From assembly GCF_050624435.1 (NCBI RefSeq), contig NC_134546.1, positions 10,811,001 to 10,875,000 on the forward strand: a stretch of DNA of 64,000 nt, read 5' to 3'. Of the stretch, positions 33,618-45,394 are shown piece after piece. How positions within the stretch are numbered: the stretch's first letter is position 1; each line of letters starts with the position of its first letter. A program made the translations under genes and the position numbers. The notes beneath the pieces were generated by a model. That model was not told where the DNA came from. It did not search any database and worked only from the letters and a program-made list of their open reading frames with translations. This stretch comes from Tenrec ecaudatus (taxonomy: Eukaryota > Chordata > Mammalia > Afrosoricida > Tenrecidae).

Positions 33618-34972
33618 AAGTGCTTCAATCTTAAAGGCTTGTAGTTAAACAAGTGGCAGGAAAGCAATAAAGCCCACACGGAAGAAGCACTCCAGCCTGT
33701 GTGATCATGAAGTGTCAACAGAAAAGGGTATCAGAAGTTCAAAAACAAGCAACCAAATCAATGTGAAAGGTTGTGGATATAGTGGTGTGTCAGTCCAGGT
33801 TGACTAGAGAAACAAATTCATTGACACTCATGTGTAAGAGAGAACTTTATATCAAGAAAGAGCTGATACTAAGAGCTCAATAGAAAGTAAATGTCTAGGA
33901 AAAAAATGAAGGCAACATATGTACAAACATGCCTGATTCAATCGATGTATAGATTGTGATAAGAGTTGCATGAGCACCCAATAAAATTTTTTTAAGAATT
34001 ATGCATCAATAAAACATCCCAGCCCAGTCTAGATCAAGTCCATAAGTTCAATATTAGCCCATAAGTCTGATATTAGCCCATGAATTCCTCTTCAGTTTCA
34101 TGCAGCACATGCAATGATGTCGAATGCAGGAAGATCACAGGCCTGTGGGTGTAAAGTCCTGTGGGTCCAGTGGCAGTGGACGTATCTCCTGGGCTCTGGC
34201 TGCCATGGAATCATCTCAGCATGGCTCCATGTGACTTGTCAACAGGAAGGTGAAGCAGAAAGAGAGTGTGTCCTGCTTCCAGGGAGGAAGAGAGAAATCA
34301 GAAGGCCACACCGGTACGGAGGCATCGGGCTGTGACCTGATTGACAGGCTAGACTCCACCCCTTCATCTACTGATCAACTTGACATAAAATTGTGTAACT
34401 ACCACAAGTGGAGACCCAAAACCCACCTGTGAGGAAGAGCCACATGGAAGGGATGATAAATCCAGGGTGCAGTACAGGACTGATGAAACACATAACGATC
34501 CTCTAGTCCAGGTCTTTACTATTTCCTCCCCTTACTATTATGGTTTTTATTTGTTTTACCTCATTAATCATGTTAGGCTTGCATATGTTATCTTGTACAT
34601 GAAAGCCAAGATATGTTACCCTTCAGAAGAAGTGACTGAAGTAATGGTTCTCTGAGGGTACCGAAAGAAAGGGCGGAAGGGGGGGCTGGTAGCAGTGTTG
34701 ACTGTATAGCCCCACTCGAGGGGAGCGAACCACAGAATTGTACGTGAAATGATTTATTGGATGGCGTAAGATATGGCTAAATAAATAAATAAGGGTTCCT
34801 GGGGGGTAGGGTGGGGGAAGGAGGGGATAAAAGGAAGTTGACATCAAGGAGTTCAAGAAGAAAGAAAATGTTTTGGAAGTGAGTGTGGTAGCAATTGTAC
34901 AATAATGCTTGATGTGGTTGCACTATGGAATGTTGTGATATCTGTAAGAGCTCCCAATAAAATGATTTTTTA
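33618..34972 (+). mobile_element. L1 3' UTR, sense, split by an ERVL-type LTR
   Basis: 33618-33785 ('cttaaaggcttgtagttaaa') and 34407-34972 ('ggagacccaaaacccacctg' to 'agctcccaataaaatgattt') are one L1 3' UTR interrupted by the LTR at 33786-34406. Confidence 0.8.
33786..34406 (-). mobile_element. ERVL-type solo LTR, copy 2, with nested L1 tail
   Basis: Minus-strand copy of the 1418-1940 family with a perfect 5-bp duplication AGTGG (33781-33785 and 34407-34411), the size expected for ERVL. A second, younger L1 tail (about 33865-33990) lies inside it. Confidence 0.85.
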
Positions 34973-34974
34973 GT

Positions 34975-35187
34975 CCTTTTGGCTCAGTAAAAGAAGCTGT
35001 GTCATCTGTATACAGCAGGTTGTTCATGAGATTCCCTTTAGTTCCGATGCCCTGCTCTTCATGTAGTCCAGCTTCTCACAGGATTTTCTCAACATAGAGA
35101 TTGAATAAGCATGGTGAGGGTATAGAACCCTGATGCACACACTCCTTGTTTTCAACCACATAGTCTCCTACCACTCGTTGGTCAGGG
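34975..35187 (-). mobile_element. RTE antisense fragment, part 2
   Basis: 'ctgtgtcatctgtatacagc', 'catgtagtccagcttctcac' and 'gattgaataagcatggtgag' continue the antisense RTE from 32763. It ends where a sense RTE begins. Confidence 0.75.
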
Positions 35188-36582
35188 TGTCATACTGTGG
35201 TGGCTTGTGTGTGGCAGTGACACTGGAAGCTATGTCACTGCTATTTCAAATATCAGCAGGTTTTCCCGGGTTGAACAGGTTTCAGCAATGCTTCCAGACT
35301 AAGAAGGTATAGTCTGTTCTGAGGGATTAGCCCCTGAAAACCTTGTTGAGACCCATGGGACATTGTCACATATGGGGCCAGAAGGCGAGCCCCTCAGGTT
35401 GGAAAGCACTCAAAATATGACTGAGGAAGAGCTGCCTTCTCAAAGGAGAGTCTCCTTTAACAGCGTAGATGGAGCAAAGCTTTGGGGACCTTCATTTGCC
35501 GATGTGACACAACTCAAAATTCAAAGAAACAGCAGCAAATGTTAATTATCAGAATGCACAAGGTATGACACTAGGACATTTTGAAATAATCCAACATAAG
35601 ATAGAACTCAGGCATCAGTGAGCTTCCATGGTATTGGCCATTTTGAATCTAACAATTACTATTCCGGGAATGACAAACTCAAGGGGATTAGTGTCACATT
35701 CATCAGCAAAAAGAACATTTCAAGATCTGTATTGCAGTACAATTCTGTTGGTGATAGAATAATATCAATACATTTACAAGGAAGTCTTAGTAATACAATT
35801 ATTACTCAAATTTACTCACTAATCATAAAAGCTTGTGGGTAAGAAATTGAAGAATTTTACCAACTTCTTCAGTGAGAAATTGATCAGCCATGCAATCAAG
35901 ATGCATTGATAATTATTGGAGATTGGAATCTAAAAATTGGAAACAAAGAGAAGGAATATTCATTGGAAAATACGACCTTAGTAATAGAAATTAAACTGGA
36001 GACCACAGGACAGCTTACTGCAAAACCAACACCTTGTTCATAGCAACCACCTTCTTACAGTAATAGAAATGGTGACATGCACCTAGACTTCGCCAGATAG
36101 AAAACACAGGAATAAAACGGACTGTATCTGTGGGAAAGATGATGGAGCAGCTAAATATTATCAGCCAAAACAAGGCTGGAAGCTAACTATGGAACAGACT
36201 ATCAATTGTACATATGCAAGTTGTAATTGAAGCTGATGAAAATTAAAACTATTCCTCCAGAACCAAAATACAACAATGAGTACCTTCACTGGACTTAGAG
36301 AACATTTCAAGAGCAGATAAACACTCATGACAGAGGATGTTCCTATGAGCTGTGGGATGACCTCAAGAACACCATACGGGGAGACAGTAAAACACTGAAA
36401 AGACAAGAAAGGAAGAAAAGACCGAAGTGGATGCCAGACAAGACTCTGAAACTTGCCCTTGAAGGTAGAGGAGCTAAAGTGTATGGAAAGAGTGATGAAC
36501 TAAAAGATCTGAACAGAAAAGTTCAAAGGGCAACTCAAGATGACAAAGTAAAACATTATAATAAAATGTGCGAAGCCCCAAA

Positions 36583-37262
36583 GGATGGTCTTAAAAGAAG
36601 CAGCCATCTCAGTGAGGTGTCAGCTACGTCCACATGGGAAAAGTACATCAGCATGTGTGACCCAAGGACTGCAAATAAAAAATACAAGACCAGAGGAGGG
36701 AACAGCATTAGAATTTAATTCTGAGAATCCAGTTTGCAGAAGTCTATGGATGACCATGAGAGCCCAAAATCCATTTTCAGGAGTTTGAATTACACCTCTG
36801 GTGAATCTCCTCTGGTCAATGACCAGAGATGCGGAAAGCCTTCCTACCAGACAGAGTGCATTGGAAGGCAGATTAATGCATGTATAATTAGGTTAACGTT
36901 TAATACCCTAGTATTTGTTCTCCCATTTGACCCGTTTTAAATCTGTTCTAGTTTTTCTAATGTGTTCTAATGTTTTCTCTTATCTTTCGACTGAACTTTT
37001 TCAGTTTTATTTTGTTGCTGGGTTTGTGTTGTGTGTTTTTCCGTATATGAAATCCAGGATGGGGAAGTCTATAGAGATGGTAACTTGAGGAATAGTTTCT
37101 TAGAGCTCTGGCAGGGGGACTTGGAAGGGAATGGGGCGGGTGGGGGGGGACGAATAATAATGAGTAAACAAAGAAAACGCCCTAAAATTGGTGTGGTGAG
37201 GATGGCAAAACTCTTTTTCATATGGTTAAACCATTGAATTGGTTTTTGTATGTTTGTTTTAA
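36583..37262 (+). mobile_element. L1 3' UTR, sense, inside RTE
   Basis: 'catgtgtgacccaaggactg' and 'aagtctatggatgaccatg' match (in reverse) the antisense L1 copies at 45640-46190 and 50190-50490. 'gaaatccaggatggggaagt' followed by 'tagagatggtaacttgagga' is an L1 3' end. Confidence 0.65.
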
Positions 37263-38081
37263 TGCTTAAAGAATTGAAGAAACGATTCAAGCCTCAAGGG
37301 GCAACATTAAAGGATACTATGCAAAGGATTGAACAATGCAGGAACCGTCAAAAGAAAACGGAAGGAATATATGCAGTCACTGTACCCAAAAGAACTGGTT
37401 GCCGTTGAATCATTTCACAGCATGTGATCAAGAACCTATGGCATTGAAGGAAAAAACTAAAGCTGCCCTGGAGGCATTAGTGGGAAAACAGGCTTCAGGA
37501 ATTAACGAAATACCAATGGAATTGTTTCCACAACCTAATAGAGCACGGAAGCACTCACACTTCTATGCCAAGAAACTTGCGAGACAGCTGCCTGGCCGGC
37601 CAAATCTGTTTCTGTACCTATCCTAACGAAAGATAGTCCAACGGAATGTGGAAATTACTGAACAGCATCATCCATATCACATATAAATAAAACTTTGCTT
37701 GAGATAACTCAATACTATTTGCTGCAGTACATAGACAGGGAACTGACAGAAAGTTAAGTTAGATTCAGTAGATGCCATGGGATGAACGAGATCATTGCTG
37801 ACATCAGATGGATGTTTGCTGAAAGCACAGAATACCAAGATGGCCCCTGTGTCTTGCTAGCTGTGCAAAGGCACGCACTGTGTCGGCCATAGTTAAATAG
37901 GGGTAGCATGAGGAAGAATGGAAATCCTAGAAGTCTTCGCCATTCGCACGCGCAACCTCTACAGGGACTTAGAAGCCGTCGTTTGAGCAGAATCGTAAGG
38001 CTTAACATCGGGGAAGGTGTGCATCAGATTTGTAGCCTCAATCTGAATGTGGAACAAATATTTCAAGATGTTGGACTGTAT

Positions 38082-38799
38082 CAGGGGTGTCAAACTCAAC
38101 TAAAACACAGGCCATTCGGCGCAACAGGCAAGATTCGCGTGGGCCACATCCCATTTACAAATTCTGTTAAATGTATATTTTGAAGTGAGGATTCAGGAAT
38201 ATGGGTAGGATAGTTAAAACACTATATCATCACTTTTATTTAAACTTTTATTTTATTTAATGTATTTCTAAAACTAAAATTATTCTCTTTTACCTGAAAC
38301 TTGCCAGCGCTTTCCTCCTACTAGTTTTCACTGACTTACCTCTTAGGTTGTGACCAGAAAATATAACAAAGTAATAAAAACACAAAATGCTGGACAGCTG
38401 ACAAATGTGATGCACAATCGTAATGGCTTCCCTCTAAAAATGTTAACTAGCGCTGCCGCTAGCTATGATTCATAACAGCACGACCCAGAGTGCTCTTTTT
38501 AACCTTTTCGCTATTGGAATCTGTGTGCATTACATGACACTGACAGTGGCAGACATATCGCTTCCAAACATCACCAGAACTGAGTCAGCGCGTTTATACA
38601 TGTCCACAGGCCCCCAGGAAAGGCACTGGGCCATGTGTACACTTGTCTTCAGTAGTTAAAGGGTTAATGAGCGAATTGTGTATACAGTATCTCCTTGATC
38701 TCCCCTAAGCGCTATTTTCTTCATAACAATTTTTTCTATTTTCATTTTATTTCAGAGCATCACAGGCCACAAAAAAGTACCTTCGGGCTTGCACCCCTG
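38082..38799 (+). mobile_element. hAT (Tip100/Zaphod-like) non-autonomous element
   Basis: 718 bp, CAGGGGTGTCAAACTC to GCACCCCTG, giving hAT-type inverted ends of about 8 bp. Flanking 8-mers GACTGTAT and TACTATCC are diverged (4/8), but in the RTE context both align to one original site 'gactatat'. The AT-rich interior has no transposase frame. Confidence 0.75.
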
Positions 38800-39469
38800 T
38801 ACTATCCGAACAAGAATCTGACTTAAGGATTGGAGGAAGTCTTTTAACAGCCTGTGATGGGCAGAAGATCCGACCTTGCCTGCTGAAAGTGAGAAAGACT
38901 TGAAGCACTGCTGATAAAAATCTGACTGTAGCCTTCAGTCTGGATTGCAACTCCCTGTAAAGGAAGCCAAGCCCTCACAAGTAGACCAACAGATAACAGG
39001 ATGATAAATGGAGAAAAGATCAAAGTGGTCAAGGATTTCCCTTTGTGTGGAGCCACGATCAAAGCTCATGGAAGCAGCTGGAAGGAAATCAAATGACACA
39101 TTTCAGTGGGAAAATCTGCTGCAGATGACCTCTCTCAAGCACTGAAAAGCCAGGATCTCGCTTTGAGGACTAATTGTGCCCCTCACTCAAGCCATGCTAT
39201 TCTCGGGCATCTCATGTGCACCTGACAGTTGGACATTGAATAAAGGAAGGTTAAAAAATAATTGATGCATTTAATTATGCTGCTGGGAAAGACTATTGAA
39301 AGTACTATGGAGTGTTGAAGGACAAACACATCCGCCTTACAGAGGGTCAGCCAGAATGTTCAACAGAAGCAAAGATCCCACATCGCCGATATGATCTTCC
39401 AATGAAAAATCGCCAACACTAGCCCATTTCAGCTCACTAACACCTAAGATATCTTTATGTATTCCGCTT

Positions 39470-39965
39470 CATTTTTGACAACTTACAATTTGCCTCCAGT
39501 CACACTTTGTCCATTCCACATTCTGATTATTCACGCATGTTTGCATCTGTTGCTTTCCATTTTGAGTCCTGCCTCATCAGTCAATGAAGCTCTCAAAAGT
39601 TTTGCTTCATCCACCTTACTAAAATCAACTCTACTTTCAGGGTGTAGCTCCTCCCCAGTTCTATTTTGTGTGCCTTCTAATCTGAAAGGCCCCTGATCTG
39701 ACAGTAGATCGAATAATGCTCCACTGCTGTTCAGAAGCCTAACACTGGCCACATGTTTTGGAAGTAGAGAGCTGGGTTCTTCTTTTCACTGTCTTAGTCT
39801 GAAGGCTCTGCTGAAGCCTATCTACCATTGATGGCCCTGTGGCTATTTGAATTAAGGACTGGTAGCATGTCTTCCAGCAGCACACAAATTGCCAAAGGAC
39901 ACCCATAGCGTGAACTTTCCATGGAAATTTCAGCATTAATCTTGACTTCTTGGCGTCCCCAGCAC
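39470..39965 (-). mobile_element. RTE 5' region, antisense
   Basis: 'aaggcccctgatctgaca', 'tgctccactgctgttcagaa' and 'tagcatgtcttccagca' belong to the 5' part of an antisense RTE, separate from the preceding sense copy. Confidence 0.6.
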
Positions 39966-39984
39966 CTAGGACAATGTCCTTTCT

Positions 39985-40830
39985 CTGAGTTTTGGTGGTG
40001 TAGTGGTTACACAATGGGCTGCTAACTGCAAGGTCAGCAGTTCAAAGGCAACAGTCCTTCTGCAGGAGAAAGACAGGCTTTCTACTCCTATAAGGAGGTA
40101 CAGTCTTGGAAAGCCACAGGAGCAGTTCTGTCCTGTTTCATAGGGTTGTTTGTGGAAACGAACACTGAGGGAAATATGACAGGACTATATGCCCAACTTG
40201 TAACAGAGGGAATCTAGAAAGCTTGTATCCATGGTAGGAAAGCCAGCACTTTGGTAAGTTAGCGATAACGTCTTAGTACATTATCTTGGGTTATATATAT
40301 TCTCAGATTCTCCCGTAACAGATATGCTGCCTTAATGTGAGCACATGGTTGACACTGTCTCCTTGTAATAGGAGACATTCTTGTTATCTCCTCCCGCCTC
40401 ACCATTTATCCCCCTCATCCCTTCCCCCAATGCATGTAATGGGTTTCCTCACCAGAGAGCTCAGGGGCTTTACTATGGTTACCACCTTTGTGACGTATGT
40501 AACTACTGAATATGCATGACTTGTGGCTTCCTACAAAAGTCCCCAAACAGTAAAGATGTTCTCTCCTCCTCCCGCTCTCTGCAGACCTGGCTGCTGAGAT
40601 CATGGCTGTCCCGGAGGAGAACATGCTACCATGAAATGTGTCTGACTCCTTTATTTTATCTTCTCTCCTACCTCTCCTATCCTCTATGACTTTACTACAA
40701 CTTCATATCTTATCGCCATACAATTGCACCTACGGACCCCAACCCATGGTTGTCAGGGGCTGGTTTACCCTAGCAGTTGCTATGCGTCAGAATCAACTCA
40801 CTGGCAGGGAGTTTATTGTTTGGAGTTTTG
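39985..40830 (+). mobile_element. AfroSINE split by a solo LTR
   Basis: The SINE occupies 39985-40150 ('ggtggtgtagtggttacaca', 'ctgcaaggtcagcagttca') and 40776-40830 ('ctatgcgtcagaatcaactc'). The intervening 625 bp is LTR copy C. The insertion is later than the SINE. Confidence 0.85.
40151..40775 (+). mobile_element. Class-II-type solo LTR, copy C
   Basis: TGTGGAAACGAAC to TACCCTAGCA, with 6-bp flanks GTTGTT and GTTGCT. The intact SINE consensus at this point is 'gttgct', so the left copy has one change. Shares 'catgaaatgtgtctgactcc' and the following CT-rich and 'caattgcacc' region with copy B. Confidence 0.85.
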
Positions 40831-40874
40831 TGCTATTTACTCAAAGGGTGCACCATCAATGCCACTTGTGAGAC

Positions 40875-40990
40875 ATGCAGAATCTTAGACCACACTTAAA
40901 ATCTACCGGCTAAGGTTTGGCGTTTTAACAAGCTCTCCAGGTGACTTTAAAATGTGAGAGCAGTGTTGGTGTAGATGAAGTGTTCTTAGA
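40875..40990 (+). mobile_element. MER5A-like hAT fragment
   Basis: 'agaccacacttaaaatctac' and 'ttttaacaagctctccaggt' resemble the MER5A interior. Short and old. Confidence 0.4.
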
Positions 40991-41860
40991 CCTTGTCAGC
41001 ACATGTGGTTAATTGTGATCCTGTTAACTTGAACGAATCCGATCTCCTAATCCTACCATCATATGCTTTTAATGCCCTTAACAGTTAACTGCTATGATGA
41101 TATATGCTTCCTAATGTGCTCTGGGACACAGAAAAAGGACCTTTTCAGACAGTACACCCAAACATCTTCCCAAAGATGTGGTGTGTGAGCTAGTCTTAAA
41201 GGATTTGTAGGCATTGACAGGTAGGAAGGAGACGAGTGCTGTAGGCACAGGGAATCAAATGGAATCATCAAATATGTTTTAAAATGTTTAGGGAGCTTCA
41301 AGAAATTGAGTGTATATGAATAAGTAGCAGAACAGGAAGCTGGAGGCAAATTTTGAAAAGATCTTATTTACCAAGAAAGAGAGTTCTATTTTTATTATGC
41401 AGGTAGGCTAGGAAAAAATTATTGAAGTGTTTTTCAGTAATAAATGACAATTAAAGTTGTGATCAAAGTAAGTCATTTTGAGGTTGAATTTGAGGGAGGT
41501 TATATTGGCAACAAAAGCAGCAGATGCCAAAGGGGCCAGTATATCAGGAAGTGGCCCACAGGCCAAGATCAACACTTTTAATCTTGGGAAGTATTCCACC
41601 AGCCAGTGGTTGCCTTATACAGTCAAAAACCCCAGCAGCCAAGTGAGGACAGCTTTGCATTGCTGTTTGGTGATGGAGCTGAGCAAGAACAAGCTTCAGG
41701 CTAAGTGTTCCAAAAGAAAGAAAGACTGGATTCCCCAGCAGGTATTTTGGCAATCAACATCCAGTTGTTGAAGATGGACTGAAGTCAATGGAAGGCAACA
41801 CAGGCATTAACATTGCTGATATTTTCAAGACATATGTGCTTACTAAGGTGCAACTACTGA
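40991..41860. other. No gene recognised
   Basis: An open frame at 41478-41771 (+) has no recognisable domain and could be a piece of an old retrocopy or repeat. Confidence 0.35.
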
Positions 41861-42175
41861 CCTCTGTCTAGAGGAATGATGAACATTTAGTCCAGTGGTC
41901 TAAAGGACCACACAAACATCAGCCCGAGACCAGAAGAACTAGATGGTGCCCAGCTGCCGCTACCAACTGCCCTGGAAAGGATCACATTGAAGGTCCTGGA
42001 TCGAGTGAGAGGAAAATGTGACCCCAAACTCAATTCATGAAAGAGACTGGGCTTACTGGTTGGAAGAGATTGGTGGAACCCCCAAGACTGTGGTCCTTAG
42101 TCACCCTTCAGTCCTGGAATTAAACTCACCACAGTGTTAGAATAATCAACTGTTAAAGATCAGAAGGGTAGCATT
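41861..42175 (+). mobile_element. Afrotherian LINE 3' UTR fragment, sense
   Basis: 'gagaccagaagaactagatg', 'gtgcccagctgccgc' and 'aaagagactgggcttactgg' belong to a 3' UTR block that I recognise as widespread in afrotherian genomes. The upstream half of the same block seems to be at 59310-59470. Confidence 0.5.
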
Positions 42176-42424
42176 TATCCAAAGACAAAGGACAGATGGC
42201 TAGGAAAGAAGGAGGAACGGAAACAGGAAACAGAGAGGATATGGGTTAAAGGAGAGTACATTGAGAGACCACAATGGATGGATTGAAACAAAATGTTTAT
42301 GAATTATTGAATGTAAACCCGATGATCTCTGCAAACCTTCTCCGAACACATTAAAAAGTTTGTTTTGTTTTTTAAGTGCAGGCACTCGGTCACTCAGCAA
42401 ACATTTAAGTTCCATATGTATTTG

Positions 42425-42612
42425 ACACGGAGCCATGGTAGCACACAATTAAGTGCTCATCTGCTAACTACGAGGTTGGTGCTGAAACCCACCCAGCAGT
42501 TCCATGGGATGAAGACCTGGTCCCAGAAAGATGACAGCTAAGAAAACTGCAGGGCAACGCAACTGTGTCACAAACGGTCACCATGGATTGGAATCGACCT
42601 GATAACCACATG
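42425..42612 (+). mobile_element. AfroSINE, diverged
   Basis: 'ctgctaactacgaggttggt', 'cggtcaccatggattggaat' and 'cgacctgataacc'. Confidence 0.7.
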
Positions 42613-42937
42613 AACTTAATACTAATGGAAGGAAAAGCCCCTTGATAGATTTAAGGTTATAAGATTTTTCAGCATTTCAAGCTCTGGGTGTGGAGACCGG
42701 AAGCACGGGATTCCTTCTTATCCCCCACTGCACTCTTACACAGCGACTTCTGAGGATTCCACGGAATGGTCATTTGTCTACATTTATCAAATATGGGAGA
42801 AATGTTTCATTATTTTTATTGCTGAATGGTAAAGAACCAATTCATTTTCTTCTCAAAGGTCTTATTTCCAGGGCTCTAATGGGAGCTGAATATCAGCTTC
42901 TTCTAGGTTGTAAACTGGATTTGGATTATTTGTCTCC

Positions 42938-43120
42938 TAGGAGCAGCCTAGTGTAACCACATGTTGGACTGTTCATCAGATTGCCAGTTCAAAACCATCA
43001 TCATCCCCGTAGGAGAAGGATGAGCCTTTCTAGTCCCATAATGATTTACAGTCTCAGAAATCCATAGGGTTTCCTTTCCCATCGGGTAATTCTGAGCTGG
43101 AAACGACTCAATGGCAAACT
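42938..43120 (+). mobile_element. AfroSINE, diverged
   Basis: 'aggagcagcctagtgtaacc', 'gatttacagtctcagaaatc' and 'aacgactcaatggcaaac'. Confidence 0.75.
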
Positions 43121-43429
43121 GCTCGTAATAAATGGAGACATAAATTTTGGAGGAACAGCAGCATTGAGACTCCTAATAAGGAGCTTGTTTGGGTAGTGTC
43201 CTCACTTGTGTAAGTAGTGGCCCTGGCTTTTCAAAGATCCGCTTTGGTCACCCTCTTCAGAGCCACGTCATCCTCTTCTTGGCATGACTTGTCTATCTTG
43301 AACGCCATGCAACTGCATAACAGGAAGAGACCAGGTCTATCTCCTTGGTGGGGATATAACTAATACTCGCGGAAAACCGCCAACCACAATGATATCAGCA
43401 ACAGCTCACACGACTGGCATTTTAGTCCC

Positions 43430-43905
43430 AAGCGGCCTTAGTTGACTAGTTGTCTTAGTTGCCAAGGTTTCTCATCACAAAATGGGTGGCTAATGAGAAC
43501 AGAAATGCTTTGTCTCACAGCGACTGGTGGCCAGGAGTCTGAATTCAGCGACTAGGCAGGGCTCTAGGGGAAGCTCTGTGCTGGTCTATTTGCTCTGACA
43601 ACCCCAGACATTTCTAGACATTCCTTAGTTTGTAGAAGCACATGGCTCTCGCCCCTCCATTGTGTCTCTCTGTATCTGTTTGTCTCTAATAAATGGAGTT
43701 TCTCATGTTGAATTTGGAACCATCCTAGTCTGGAATGTACTCATGTTAGCTAATAACCTCTTCAAAGACCTCTCTCCCAACAAGGTCACACTCCCAACAA
43801 GGTCACACTCCCAACAAGGTCACACTCGAAAGTTCTGGAGGTTAGGGCTTAAACATCTCTTTTTAATAGGGCACCACTACATCCATTCAATTTTGTGTAC
43901 GTTAT
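43430..43905 (+). mobile_element. MLT1-like (ERVL-MaLR) LTR
   Basis: 'cacaaaatgggtggctaatg', 'tctcacagcgactggtggcc', 'acattccttagtttgtag' and 'gttctggaggttagggctta' follow the order of the ancient MaLR LTRs. A triplicated 18-mer lies at 43777-43830. Confidence 0.6.
43777..43830 (+). repeat. 18-bp tandem triplication
   Basis: 'aacaaggtcacactccc' is repeated three times head to tail within the MaLR LTR. The third copy diverges at its end. Confidence 0.9.
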
Positions 43906-44104
43906 TTATAACACCGCACCTAGACGTCAAATAGTTCCATGACCTAGGAACTGCTATTTCTAAAAAATTGTTTTAGACAATTATATAACCTATAGGAAAA
44001 CACATGAACACAAGAAAAACTTTTACATGCATTTGATAGTAGGCTGCACGTTTCTGGAAGACAGGGAGAGTCTTACTCACCTGAATGCCCCGCAGCAGCA
44101 AGGA

Positions 44105-44395
44105 CTGTCGTCGTTGTCTTTGGTTGCTGTCCAGTTGGTCTCTGACTCATGGGAGCCCCATACACAGCCATTGCCCTCCATGGGGTTTTCATTGGCTGAT
44201 CTTTAGAAGTAGATCTCCAGGTCTTTCTTCCTACTCCATCTTAGTCTGGAAGCTCCCTTGGAATCTGTTCAGTATCATAGTAGCATGCAAGGCTTGATAG
44301 ACAAGTGATGCCTACACATGATAGCACTGTGAGGAACTGAACCCGGACCTTCTGCGGGTAACGTGAGAATTCTACCACCACTACCCTCTGACATA
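44105..44395 (-). mobile_element. AfroSINE, antisense
   Basis: 'ctctgactcatgggagcccc', 'atggggttttcattggctg', 'gaagtagatctccaggtctt' and 'actgaacccggaccttctgc'. Confidence 0.75.
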
Positions 44396-44457
44396 CTGGT
44401 TAATGTTTGTTACGTGAAGGAATGGTAAACTAATAGACAAAAGAAATTAATACTCCT

Positions 44458-44668
44458 TTGGCTTAGTGATTTTCAATGTCAGTGTTGGACTGCTAACCAC
44501 AGGTCAACAGTTCTAAACCATCAGCCGCTCTGAGAGAGAAAGAAGAGGCTGTCAACTCCCATCAATACGGTCTCCGAAAACCCACAGGGGCAGTTCTATT
44601 CTGTCCTGTAGGGTCACTATGAGTCAAAATTTGCTCAATGGCAGTGAGTTTGGTTTGGGTTTTGGTTG
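44458..44668 (+). mobile_element. AfroSINE
   Basis: 'tggactgctaaccacaggtc', 'accatcagccgctctgagag', 'ccacaggggcagttctattc' and the 'tgagtttggtttgggttttg' tail. Confidence 0.85.
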
Positions 44669-45394
44669 GAACTTTGGGTGCAAAGCTGTCAATGTCCTTT
44701 ATCTAGAGAAACCGACACAGTGGGTGGAGCCTGATTCAGTAGCTGGATTTTTTATAATGCAAATATTTTACTCACCTTTAACCTCCTGGTTTTCTTCAAT
44801 GAGACCACATCTGTCATGCCTTCAATACATCATCAGCTAGAAACCCCAGGGGGTACTCACAAAGCGATGTCACTTATCCGACTCTCTCTCTTCAATGGTT
44901 AAAGTACTCTAGGGAATATCCCAAATGAGCTTTTTAAACCCACACTTTCAACGTTTTTACATCCAAAAGAATAAAAGTATTCATCAGAATAAGAATGAAA
45001 ATTTCCGCAACTGCATAAAATGGAACTAGTTACTAGGAGAAGCAGCAGTCCATTAAGTTTGCAATGCCCTAAAATTTGCTCTTACTTTTATTGTCAGTAG
45101 AACTTTATAGGTGTTCTATTATGCCAAGAATATAAATGGTAAACACACACTTTGAAATGATGCCTGTTTCTGTTCAGAGCTGTGAGGGACACACTACATT
45201 TCAAACTGTCCACTTCAGACATTCAAATGTGTGTTCATCCAGCAAATGGTAGACGAGCACTGTTCTAGGCACTAGAAACACAGAGCTGAAGGATGTCATT
45301 CTCTCCCTTCCAGTGTTGTCGGTTTAGTGGGGCAGTGTAGGAAGTCAAAAGTTATAACGGATTAGAAGACGGGGTTTCACATGTTTGTCGACAA
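44669..45394. other. No gene; possible L2-like trace
   Basis: 'gcactgttctaggcactaga' near 45259 resembles an ancient LINE2-type phrase. Otherwise nothing is recognised. Confidence 0.35.

Larger units (their letters stand above)
35188..39410 (+). mobile_element. RTE (BovB-related) LINE, near full length, interrupted
   Basis: A long sense RTE. The 5' region is at 35188-35560. The apurinic endonuclease part follows at about 35560-36110, with 'GIGHFESNNYYSGNDK' and the 'GDWN' motif near 35925. 36420-36580 holds the Lys/Arg-rich linker. The reverse-transcriptase start is at 37262-37760, and the C-terminal region and 3' part at 38800-39410 ('gatcaaagtggtcaaggatt'). Insertions at 36583-37262 (L1) and 38082-38799 (hAT) interrupt it. 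Many stops and small deletions make it inactive. RTE/BovB elements are known for horizontal spread and are a major LINE of afrotherians. Confidence 0.85.

Noticed and set aside
41478-41771. 97-codon plus-strand frame as a processed gene copy
   Set aside because: No protein family recognised, no poly(A) tail and no flanking duplication seen.
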